NCBI RefSeq assembly: GCF_023091245.1
Contig: NZ_JAHWXN010000001.1
Span: forward strand, 1,116,001-1,180,000
Direction of reading: 5' to 3'
Length of the DNA stretch: 64,000 nucleotides
Source of the DNA: Microbacterium croceum
Lineage (GTDB): Bacteria; Actinomycetota; Actinomycetes; Actinomycetales; Microbacteriaceae
Below are positions 9,459 to 17,800 of this stretch, in pieces (within the stretch, counting starts at the first letter, position 1; every line of letters starts with the position of its first letter). Under the pieces are notes generated by a model. It worked only from the letters and a program-made list of their open reading frames with translations. It searched no databases and was not told where the DNA came from. The position numbers were made by a program, and so were the translations under genes.

Positions 9459-10912
9459 TGCAGACCATCTACCGACCGGGGACCTGGTACCTGATCGTGA
9501 TTCCGGGTGCGCTGGTCGCGCTCCCGCCGGATGTGCCCGCTGATGTCATCGCCCGGCTCTGGGCGCGGCTGCCGGAGCAGAAGACGCTGGCGACCGTGGT
9601 CGATGTGCTCACCGCGCATGCGGGCGGCTCCTTCGCCTCTCTCCCGCCGTTCGCCGCCGCGGTGGCGGAGGGCGACGACGTCCGCATCGCGCTGCGCGGT
9701 GGGGTCGTCGCGCGCGTGAGCGCGGAGTCGGGCGAGTCTCTCGAGCTGTCCGGCGCGGATGTGACGACGTGGAGCGAGCGCTTCGTCGGCCATGCCACCC
9801 GTGTCGAGATCACCGTCGAGGAGACCGCCTCCGCCGCCGCGCTGCCCGCGCAGGGCGGAATCGTCTGCGCGGCCGCCGTGAGCGCTGTACTCGAGCCCGG
9901 CGATGCCGCCGCGCTCACATCTGTCCTCGGCCCGGCGCCGCAGCTCGATGCCGCGGAACCAGGGGTATCCGCCAGGGTCCTCGCAGGCGGTGCGGTTCCG
10001 GCATTGGTGCAGTTCGGCGCTGCCGGCGCCTCATCCGCCGTGCCGGCTCCGGTACTCGGTGCTGCCGCGGATGCCGCCGTCGGCGCCGTGCCCGTGGTCG
10101 ACTCGGAGCCGTCGGCGGTCGCCGAGGGTCCGGTCGCCGAGGGTCCGGTCGCCGATGAGGTCTCCGACTCGCCGGCAGCCGAGCCCGCGCCCGAACCCGT
10201 GATCGAGCCCGAACCCGTGATCGAGCCCGAACCCGTAATCGAGCCCGAGCCCACGCCGGAGACGGAGCCCACGCCGGAGCCCGAGCCCACGCCGCAACCG
10301 GAGGCCGAGACCGACGCCGTCGCTGTGATCGAATCGCTGCTGAACGCGCCTGAGGTCACCCTCGCGCCGCCCGCAGATGAGGACTTCGACCAGTTGTGGG
10401 GAGCCACGGTGCACTCGGTACCCGCCGCTCCTGCCGCTCCTGCCGCTCCGGCGCTCGCGGGCGACCACGACGGAGCGACGATCTCCGCCGCCGAGCTCCG
10501 CGCCCTGCGGCAGCAGGCGCCGGTCGCCGATGACGTGCCGACTGCCGTGCTCCCGGTGTCTCACGCTCCGCTCGCCGGTCGCATCCGGGTCTCCACGGGG
10601 CAGGTCGTCTCGCTCGATCGCACGGTGATCATCGGTCGTCGTCCACGGTCGACCAGGGCGAGCGGCGCGAACCTGCCGCACCTCGTCGCTGTCGAGAGCC
10701 CGCAGCAGGACATCTCGCGCAGTCATCTCGAGGTCCGTCCGGAGGGCGACACGGTCGTGGTGATCGATCTGCACACGACGAACGGGTCGACGCTGCTGCG
10801 CCCGGGTGCCGATCCGATGCGGTTGCACCCCGGCGAGCAGACGCTCGTGCTCTCCGGTGACGTGGTCGACCTCGGCGACGGCGTCACGGTCGCCTTCGAG
10901 GATCTGCCGTGA
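9458..10912 (+). CDS. FHA domain protein with acidic Pro-rich linker
   Basis: A 484-aa protein. An N-terminal domain of about 130 residues (starting MQTIYRPGTWYL) is not recognised. A low-complexity middle with repeats of EPVIEP and PTPE (about residues 225-285) follows. The C-terminal FHA domain (about 372-484) has IGRRP, ISRSHLEV and TTNGS. No membrane segment is seen, so it is probably a cytosolic adaptor recognising phosphothreonine. ATG 9458 is favoured by the GGAGGGG about 8 nt upstream and by the TGATG overlap with the phosphatase gene. It lies between phosphatase and kinase, consistent with a regulatory subunit of that pair. Confidence 0.87.
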   Translation: MQTIYRPGTWYLIVIPGALVALPPDVPADVIARLWARLPEQKTLATVVDVLTAHAGGSFASLPPFAAAVAEGDDVRIALRGGVVARVSAESGESLELSGADVTTWSERFVGHATRVEITVEETASAAALPAQGGIVCAAAVSAVLEPGDAAALTSVLGPAPQLDAAEPGVSARVLAGGAVPALVQFGAAGASSAVPAPVLGAAADAAVGAVPVVDSEPSAVAEGPVAEGPVADEVSDSPAAEPAPEPVIEPEPVIEPEPVIEPEPTPETEPTPEPEPTPQPEAETDAVAVIESLLNAPEVTLAPPADEDFDQLWGATVHSVPAAPAAPAAPALAGDHDGATISAAELRALRQQAPVADDVPTAVLPVSHAPLAGRIRVSTGQVVSLDRTVIIGRRPRSTRASGANLPHLVAVESPQQDISRSHLEVRPEGDTVVVIDLHTTNGSTLLRPGADPMRLHPGEQTLVLSGDVVDLGDGVTVAFEDLP

Positions 10913-12558
10913 GTCGTCGTCCCTCTCCGCCACCCGAGCTGCCCGGCTTCACGTACGTGGAGCCGTTGGGCACGGGCGGCTTCGCCGACGTCTTCCTGTA
11001 CGAGCAGGAGATGCCGCGTCGTCGTGTCGCCGTGAAGGTGCTGCTGGCCGACCGCATCTCGAGCGGCGCCGCGCAGGAGTTCACCGACGAGGCGAACGTC
11101 ATGGCGATGCTGTCGACACATCCGGCGATCGTCACGATCTATCAGGCGGGCGTCGCCGGAGACGGCCGACCGTACCTGGTGATGGAGTACTGCCCGCGGC
11201 CGAACCTCCAGTTGCGCGCGCGCAAGGAGCCGTTCTCGGTGGCGGAGGCGCTGCGGGTGGGCGTGCAGGTGGCCGGTGCCGTCGAGACCGCACATCGTGC
11301 CGGGGTCCTGCACCGCGACATCAAGCCTGCCAACATCCTGGTCACGGAGTACAACCGGCCCGCTCTCACCGACTTCGGCATCGCGTCGACCACCGGCGCG
11401 ACGGGCGAGGCCTCCGGCATGTCGATCCCGTGGTCGCCGCCGGAGTCGTTCGCGGAGCCTCCGCAGAGCGGTCCCCGCACCGACGTCTGGGCGCTGGGGG
11501 CGACGCTGTACACGCTGCTGGCCGGACGGTCGCCGTTCGAGAGGCCGGGCGAGCGCAACTCGAGTGCCGACCTGATCGAGCGCATCGAGCGGGCGGCACT
11601 GCAGTCCCTCAACCGTCCGGACTCTCCCGAGAGCTTGCAGCGCGTGCTCGACCGCGCTATGGCGAAGAACCCCGACGACCGGTTCCCGAGCGCTGTGGCG
11701 TTCGCGCGCGCGCTGCAGAAGGTGCAGATCGAGCTGTCGCACTCGGTGACGCCGATCGATATCGTCGACGAGCACCCGTCGCAGGACGAGCTCGAGGACG
11801 ACGGCGACGGGCTCACCCGCGTGCGGGAGATCGTGAGCATCGACCCCGATGCCGCCTCGTTCACGCGTCCGTCCGCGACCACGCAGCCGCGTGGTTCGCA
11901 GTGGGCGCCCACCGACGTCCCGCGCTTCGATGCGCCGCCCGCCGCCGAGCCCGCGGTCGAGGCCACGCAGATCCGTCCGCCGCGGCCGCCGGCGCCTGCC
12001 CCCGCCGCCGAGGAGCGCACGATCCTGCGCGCCCCGATGGTGGTCGCTCCCGATGCGGCGGCGCCGTTCCCGACGGCGCCCCCGACGGCGGGTGCGCCGG
12101 GAGCCCCGACGCCGCCCCCGCCGGCGAGCGAGACCCCGGCGGCACCGCGCCGTCGCACGGGACTGTGGATCACTCTCGCCGCCGCCAGTGTCGTGCTGAT
12201 CGTCGGAGGCATCTTCGGGCTCAACGCCCTCGTCGCCGGCCTCGCTCCGGAACCGAACCCGCAGGCCTCGGATGAGCCGGAGGCGACCCCGCAGGATCCG
12301 ATCTCCGAAGCCGTGCCCAAGGTCGCCGATGCGACGGCCACTCGCACCGGCGATCAGGTCACGTTCACCTGGACGAACCCGAAGCCGCTCGAAGGCGACA
12401 GCTACCTCTGGGTGAACCTGGACCCCGCCGGCGACGGTGCCGTGAACCAGGTCTCGGAGGAGTCGGCGACGGTCACCGGCGCCGGGCAGGTGTGCATCGA
12501 GGTGATGCTGCGTCGCGCGAACGGCACGGCCTCCGACGTGGTGAAGGTGTGCGGATGA
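10909..12558 (+). CDS. Transmembrane Ser/Thr protein kinase (PknB-like)
   Basis: A 549-aa eukaryotic-type kinase. The kinase domain covers about residues 10-285: a Gly-rich loop (GTGGFADV), K43 (VAVK), the catalytic loop H135-R136-D137 with K139, DFG at D155, and a PPE in place of APE. A Pro-rich juxtamembrane stretch follows. One membrane helix (about 419-443) leads to an extracytoplasmic beta domain of about 85 residues with two Cys, and there are no PASTA repeats. All catalytic residues are present, so it should be active. Likely substrates are threonines in partners that the five FHA proteins then bind; that is inference. GTG 10909 overlaps the previous stop (GTGA), and the stop overlaps the next ATG. 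Confidence 0.95.
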   Translation: MSRRPSPPPELPGFTYVEPLGTGGFADVFLYEQEMPRRRVAVKVLLADRISSGAAQEFTDEANVMAMLSTHPAIVTIYQAGVAGDGRPYLVMEYCPRPNLQLRARKEPFSVAEALRVGVQVAGAVETAHRAGVLHRDIKPANILVTEYNRPALTDFGIASTTGATGEASGMSIPWSPPESFAEPPQSGPRTDVWALGATLYTLLAGRSPFERPGERNSSADLIERIERAALQSLNRPDSPESLQRVLDRAMAKNPDDRFPSAVAFARALQKVQIELSHSVTPIDIVDEHPSQDELEDDGDGLTRVREIVSIDPDAASFTRPSATTQPRGSQWAPTDVPRFDAPPAAEPAVEATQIRPPRPPAPAPAAEERTILRAPMVVAPDAAAPFPTAPPTAGAPGAPTPPPPASETPAAPRRRTGLWITLAAASVVLIVGGIFGLNALVAGLAPEPNPQASDEPEATPQDPISEAVPKVADATATRTGDQVTFTWTNPKPLEGDSYLWVNLDPAGDGAVNQVSEESATVTGAGQVCIEVMLRRANGTASDVVKVCG

Positions 12559-13280
12559 GCGCCGCGGCGGGCGTCACGGTCGAGTTCGCGGGAGAGTACT
12601 TCCCCGTGAGTGCCGGGGGACGGTTCATCGTGGGGCGCGAGGGCGACCTCGAGCTCGACGACAACCTGTTCCTGCACCGGCACTTCCTCGAGATCACGGA
12701 TGCCGATGGGTTGTGGTGGCTGTCGAACGTCGGTACCCGGCTGACGGCGACCGTGACCGACTCAGCCGGTGGGGTGCAGGCCTGGCTGGCGCCGGGCGCG
12801 CGCCTGCCCCTGGTGTTCGAGAAGACCACGGTGGTCTTCAGTGCCGGGCCGACCACGTACGAGCTGACCCTGCACGCTGCCGAGCCGACGTTCCGCGCCA
12901 CCCAGCGCGAGCACGACGACGGTGGGGCATCCACGATCGGCGACATGCCGCTCACGCTCAGCCAGCGGTTGCTGATCCTGGCCCTCGCCGAGCCGCAGCT
13001 GCGGCGCGACGGGACCGGGATGAGCGAGATCCCGACCTCCGCGAAGGCGGCAGAGCGACTGGGGTGGACGGTCACCCGGTTCAATCGCAAGCTCGACAAT
13101 GTCTGCGACAAGTTCGACCGCATCGGCGTTCCCGGGATGCGCGGCGGCCAGCGCAGCTTCGCCACGAACCGGCGGGCCCGGCTCGTCGAGCATGTGATCG
13201 CCTCGCGCCTGGTGACTCGAGCGGATCTGCCGCTGCTGGACGCCTCTCACGACGACGACGGAGAAGGAGAGCAGGAGTGA
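12555..13280 (+). CDS. FHA-like protein with C-terminal helix-turn-helix
   Basis: A 241-aa protein starting at ATG 12555 (ATGA overlap with the kinase stop). Residues about 5-100 form an FHA-like beta sandwich that keeps VGRE and a His (LHRHFLEI) but lacks the usual Ser and NG, so phosphopeptide binding may be altered. Residues about 130-215 are helical. They contain a stretch (SAKAAERLGWTVTRFNRKL) that looks like a helix-turn-helix, followed by a winged-helix-like end. The tail is acidic. An FHA-HTH fusion inside a kinase operon could couple phosphorylation to transcription. It is the only visible candidate in this locus to bind the inverted repeats upstream of the WXG100 genes; that link is inference. 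Confidence 0.8.
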   Translation: MSAAAGVTVEFAGEYFPVSAGGRFIVGREGDLELDDNLFLHRHFLEITDADGLWWLSNVGTRLTATVTDSAGGVQAWLAPGARLPLVFEKTTVVFSAGPTTYELTLHAAEPTFRATQREHDDGGASTIGDMPLTLSQRLLILALAEPQLRRDGTGMSEIPTSAKAAERLGWTVTRFNRKLDNVCDKFDRIGVPGMRGGQRSFATNRRARLVEHVIASRLVTRADLPLLDASHDDDGEGEQE

Positions 13281-14767
13281 TCTGGGAGATCGACGATCAC
13301 GCTCCTGAGATCGAGGGACTCGACAAGAACGGACGACCCGACCCGGCGTATGCCGCATCCCTCGGCCTGATCGCCGCGGGGCGCGGTGCGCGCGTCGGCG
13401 CGGCGGTGCTGGAATGGGTGTTGGCCGTGATCATCGCCCTGCCGGCGATCTTCACGCTGACTCCGATCCTGGTCGGTGCTGCCGCCGGCGGATTCGACCC
13501 GGAGAAGTTCTTCGCGCGCGACGATCTGGTCTGGATCATCGTCGCCGTCGCGGCGTCGCAGGGCCTCATGATCGCCTACATCGTGGTGCAGCTGGTGCTG
13601 CACGGACGCAAGGGCATCACGCTCGGCAAGGCCGTGTGCGGCATCCGCTCGATCAACGTCCGCACGCTCGAGCGCCCCGGCTTCTGGCGCGGCGCGGTCG
13701 TGCGCTACCTCGTCGCGTGCGCATCGTTCCTGATTCCCGTGATCGGGCCCGCGCTGGTCGTCGCGCTCTCCCCGCTGTTCGACATCGAGAGGAGAGGACG
13801 CGGGTGGCTCGACCTCGCCGCCGCCACCTGGTTCGTCGATGCCCGTCGCGGGCTGAACCCCTATGACCAGAAGCGGATGCGTATCGCGCGCAAGCGCGTG
13901 AAGACCCCGGAGCACGAGGAGAAGGCGCCGCTGCCGTCGCTCGCGACCCCGGTCGACCGTGATGCTCCCGCCGCCTACGTGCCGAGTGCGCGTCAGTCCG
14001 GCGGCGTGATCGGCGCGCACCGCAGCGGCACCGGGACCGTGCCGGCCGCGTCGCCGGAGGAATCCTCCGGAGCGGCGGTCGTGTCGGCTGTGCCGCCGTC
14101 GCTGGCCACCGGAGCGCCCGCCCCGACGTTCGCGCCGCCGGCCGCCCCGGCCCCGGTCGCTGCTCCGGTGTCCTCGTTCGCGCCGCCGGCACCCGCGCCC
14201 GCCGCCCCCGCGCCCGCTGCCCCCGCGCCCGCCGCCCCCGCGCCCGCCGCGCCCGCTGCGGTGCCCGTTGCCGCGCCGGCTGCCCCGTCGACACCGGCCG
14301 TCCTGCGCCCGGCGGCCACCCCCGCCCCCGCCGCGGCACCGTCGCCGTCGACACCGCCCTTGGCTCCGGCATCCGCATCCGCATCCGCCCCCGCACCGGC
14401 GGCCGCATCCGCACCTGCACCGACAGCTGCACCTGCCGGTGTGCGCGCCGTGCTGATGCTCGACTCGGGCGACCGCATCGAGGTGCGCGGCACCACGCTG
14501 TTCGGGCGCGCGCCCGCCGCCGCCGCCGGCGAAGGCGAGGCGCAGCTGGTGCGCGTGCCCGACGACACCCGCTCGGTGTCCAAGACGCACCTGGCCGTGA
14601 TGCCCGCCAGACGCGGTGTCTTCGCGGTCGATCGCGCCTCGACCAACGGCAGCGCGATCATCCGGAACGGGGCCGAGACCCCGCTGGTCGCCGGCCATCC
14701 GGCCGAGCTGCAGACCGGCGACACCGTGCGTTTCGGCGACCGGACGCTGACGGTGGAGTGGGTATGA
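13277..14767 (+). CDS. Second RDD-FHA domain membrane protein
   Basis: A 496-aa protein starting at GTG 13277 (GTGA overlap). The N-terminal RDD membrane domain (about residues 25-205) has at least three hydrophobic segments and the typical GITLGKAVCGIR block. A long Ala/Pro linker (about 215-390) follows, then a C-terminal FHA domain (about 392-495) with FGRAP, SVSKTHL and STNGS. The architecture matches the protein at 7342, indicating an old duplication within the operon. With FHA domains presumably on the cytosolic face, the pair could anchor phosphorylated partners at the membrane. Its stop overlaps the 16-codon ORF that bridges to the EccC gene. RDD function is not established. Confidence 0.88.
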   Translation: MIWEIDDHAPEIEGLDKNGRPDPAYAASLGLIAAGRGARVGAAVLEWVLAVIIALPAIFTLTPILVGAAAGGFDPEKFFARDDLVWIIVAVAASQGLMIAYIVVQLVLHGRKGITLGKAVCGIRSINVRTLERPGFWRGAVVRYLVACASFLIPVIGPALVVALSPLFDIERRGRGWLDLAAATWFVDARRGLNPYDQKRMRIARKRVKTPEHEEKAPLPSLATPVDRDAPAAYVPSARQSGGVIGAHRSGTGTVPAASPEESSGAAVVSAVPPSLATGAPAPTFAPPAAPAPVAAPVSSFAPPAPAPAAPAPAAPAPAAPAPAAPAAVPVAAPAAPSTPAVLRPAATPAPAAAPSPSTPPLAPASASASAPAPAAASAPAPTAAPAGVRAVLMLDSGDRIEVRGTTLFGRAPAAAAGEGEAQLVRVPDDTRSVSKTHLAVMPARRGVFAVDRASTNGSAIIRNGAETPLVAGHPAELQTGDTVRFGDRTLTVEWV

Positions 14768-14814
14768 CCGCACACGATGAGACGCGCCCCCGGCGCGGTG
14801 AGGACGGACGATGA
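14764..14814 (+). CDS. 16-codon mini-ORF coupling the RDD-FHA gene to the EccC gene
   Basis: ATG 14764 overlaps the stop of the RDD-FHA gene (ATGA). The frame encodes MTAHDETRPRRGEDGR and its TGA (14812-14814) overlaps the ATG of the EccC gene (again ATGA). Without it this would be the only non-overlapping junction between 2695 and 14811. It contains the GAGG used as the eccC ribosome-binding site. It may be a translational coupling device, a small arginine-rich peptide, or chance. No homologue is recognised. Confidence 0.45.
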   Translation: MTAHDETRPRRGEDGR

Positions 14815-17800
14815 GAGTCAAGCTGACCCTGCGTCGACCCGCAGCCCCCCTGACGGATGTGGTGGTGATGGCGGACTCGACGGCGACCATCGCCGATGTC
14901 GCTCGCCAGATTGCGACCACCGATCCGCAGCGGAGCATCGCGGCGGGTCCCGCCGATGTGCTCACGCTGTCCGTGGCGCCGCCGACGAGCGACCAGCTCA
15001 CGATGCTCAGCCCCGACCTGCTCGTGGGCGACGCCCCGATCGGCTCCGGGTTCCTCGCCGAGGTCGTCAACGTCGGACCTCACCACGCCTCGACCGGCAC
15101 CATCGGCGCCCGCCCCGCCGCCTTGCTCAGCGTCGTGTCCGGACCCGCGTCCGGGCAGGAGTTCCCGCTGCCGATCGGTCACTTCCTGATCGGTCGCGAT
15201 GCGGCCAACGACGTCACCGTGGCCGACCCGCTCGTGTCGAAGCGCCACGCCCGCATCGAGGTCGCCTCGACCTTCGTCGAGCTGGTCGATCTCAACTCCG
15301 CCAACGGCATCCTCGTCGACGGCGGGCTCGTGCAGCGCCTGCGTGTGATCCCCGGCCAGCGGTTCACGCTGGGCGACTGCGAGTTCGTGGTGCATCTGGT
15401 GAGCGATTTCGACGGCTCCGCCGACGGCGACCCCGTGCTCGAGCGGGGCGGCGCGCTCATGTTCAACCGCAGCCCGCGCGTCGAGGAGCGGTTCACCGGC
15501 GAAGACCTCGACGAGCCGCGCTACCCGCGCGATCAGGTGCAGCGGCTGTTCCCCTGGCCGATGCTGGTGGCGCCGATCCTGCTCGGCCTCGCGATCTTCG
15601 CCATGAGCGGGAACCCGCGGTCGCTGCTCATCGTCTTCATGTCGCCGCTGATGATGCTCGGGAACTTCATCTCGCAGAAGACCAACCTCGGCCAGCGTCT
15701 GCGCAAGGAGGAGGAGTCCTTCGAAGAGCAGTTCGAGCGCCTGGAGGAGAAGCTCTACCACGCGCACCCCCGGGAGCGGGAGGTCCGTCACAACGAGGTG
15801 CCGGCGGTCGCCGTCGTGTTCGACGAGGCGATGCGGCTCGGTCCGCTGTTGTGGACGCGGCGCCCCGAGCACTGGAACTTCCTGGCGCTGCGTCTCGGAG
15901 TGTGCGAGGACGAGTCACGCACCCGCATCAAGCGCACCGAGACGCCGGAAGCGCTCGTCGAGTACGTGGAGCGCGTCGACCGTCTGGAAGAGCGCTACAG
16001 GATGATCGCCGATGTGCCGATCCTGGAGTCGCTGCAGAGCGTCGGGTCGATCGGTGTCGCCGGGCCCACGTCGCTCGCGAGCGATGCCCTGCGCGGTATC
16101 GCGGTGCAGCTGTTCGGCATGCACTCGCCGAACGAGCTCGTCACCGTCGCGCTCACGGAGCCGGGCTGGGCGAACGAGCTGGACTGGTTGAAGTGGCTTC
16201 CGCACACCTCCAGCGAGCGCAGCCCCTTCAAAGATGTCTCGCTCGCCGATTCCGCCTCCACGGGCGCTGCCCTGCTCAGCGGTCTGGAGGAGATCGTGCT
16301 GCGCCGATCGCGCGAGGCGAAGTCGCAGCGTCCGCCCTACGGGGACGACTGGGACCCGATGCTGTACGGCACCGACGTCAAGCGTGCCGCGGAGGATGCG
16401 ACCTTCCCCGGCCAGACGGCCATCCTGGTGATCGTCACCAACGACGCCCCCGTCGATCGTGCCCGGCTGACGCAGATCCTCGAGCGCGGAGCGGATGTGG
16501 GGGTCTACGGTCTGTTCGTGGCTCCGGTCGTCGCGGCTCTGCCTGCCGCCTGCCGCACCTTCGTCGACGTGAGCGCCGGCCTCGAGCACGCCGTCGTCGG
16601 CACCGTCCGCAGCGGCGTCGGGTACGGCGACGTGCAGGTCGAGGGCGTGTCGCACGCGTACATGACCATGTTCGCCAAGCGCCTCGCGCCGGTCGTCGAC
16701 TCCAGCACGGTCATCGAGGACTCCTCCGACATCCCGAACTCGGTGAGCTTCCTGTCCCTCGTCGGATCCGAGGTGGCGGAGGACGCGAACGCGGTGATCG
16801 ACCGCTGGCGTCAGAACAACACGATCATCGACCGCTCCGGCGCTCGGCAGTCCCGGCTCAAGAAGGCCGGCAACCTGCGCGCCATCATCGGGCAGTCGAA
16901 GACCGATGCGATGACGCTCGACCTGCGCACGCAGGGGCCACACGCGCTCGTCGGCGGCACGACCGGTGCCGGCAAGAGCGAGTTCCTGCAGGCCTGGGTG
17001 CTCGGCATGGCCGCCGCACACAGCCCCGACCGCGTGACGTTCCTGTTCGTCGACTACAAGGGCGGATCCGCGTTCGCGGACTGCGTCGACCTGCCCCACA
17101 CCGTGGGCCTGGTCACCGACCTGAGCCCGCACCTGGTGCGGCGCGCTCTGACCAGCCTGCGTGCCGAGCTGCACCACCGTGAGCACCTGTTCAACCGCAA
17201 GAAGGCCAAGGACCTCCTCGAGCTCGAGAAGCGCCGCGACCCCGAGACCCCGCCCGCCCTGGTGCTCGTGATCGACGAGTTCGCCGCGCTCGCCGGCGAG
17301 GTCCCCGAGTTCGTGGACGGCGTGGTCGACATCGCCCAGCGCGGCCGTTCGCTCGGCATCCATCTGATCATGGCGACCCAGCGCCCGGCCGGCGTCATCA
17401 AGGACAACCTGCGCGCCAACACCAACCTGCGTGTCGCCCTGCGCATGGCCGACGAATCGGACTCGAAGGATGTCGTGGACGACCCGGTGGCCGCGTCCTT
17501 CTCGCCGTCGCTCCCCGGGCGCGGCATCGCGAAGACCGGGCCGGGGCGCCTCGTGCCGTTCCAGTCGGCCTACGCCGGCGGATGGACCACGGACGAGGCC
17601 CAGGTCGCCGAGGTTCGAGTGGCCGAGCTGCGGTTCGGCTCGATCCAGACCTGGGAGGCCGAACAGGCGCCGGAATCGGACTCGCACGACGAGGATCTCG
17701 GCCCCAACGACCAGAAGCGCATCGTCGCCACTCTCGTGAGGGCGGCACGTGAGGCGCGCATCCCCGCCCCCCGACGCCCGTGGCTCGACGACCTGGAGAG

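Noticed and set aside
10195..10305. Tandem nucleotide repeats in the FHA gene
   Set aside because: They are in frame and encode an EP-rich linker; no evidence of a mobile or regulatory repeat.
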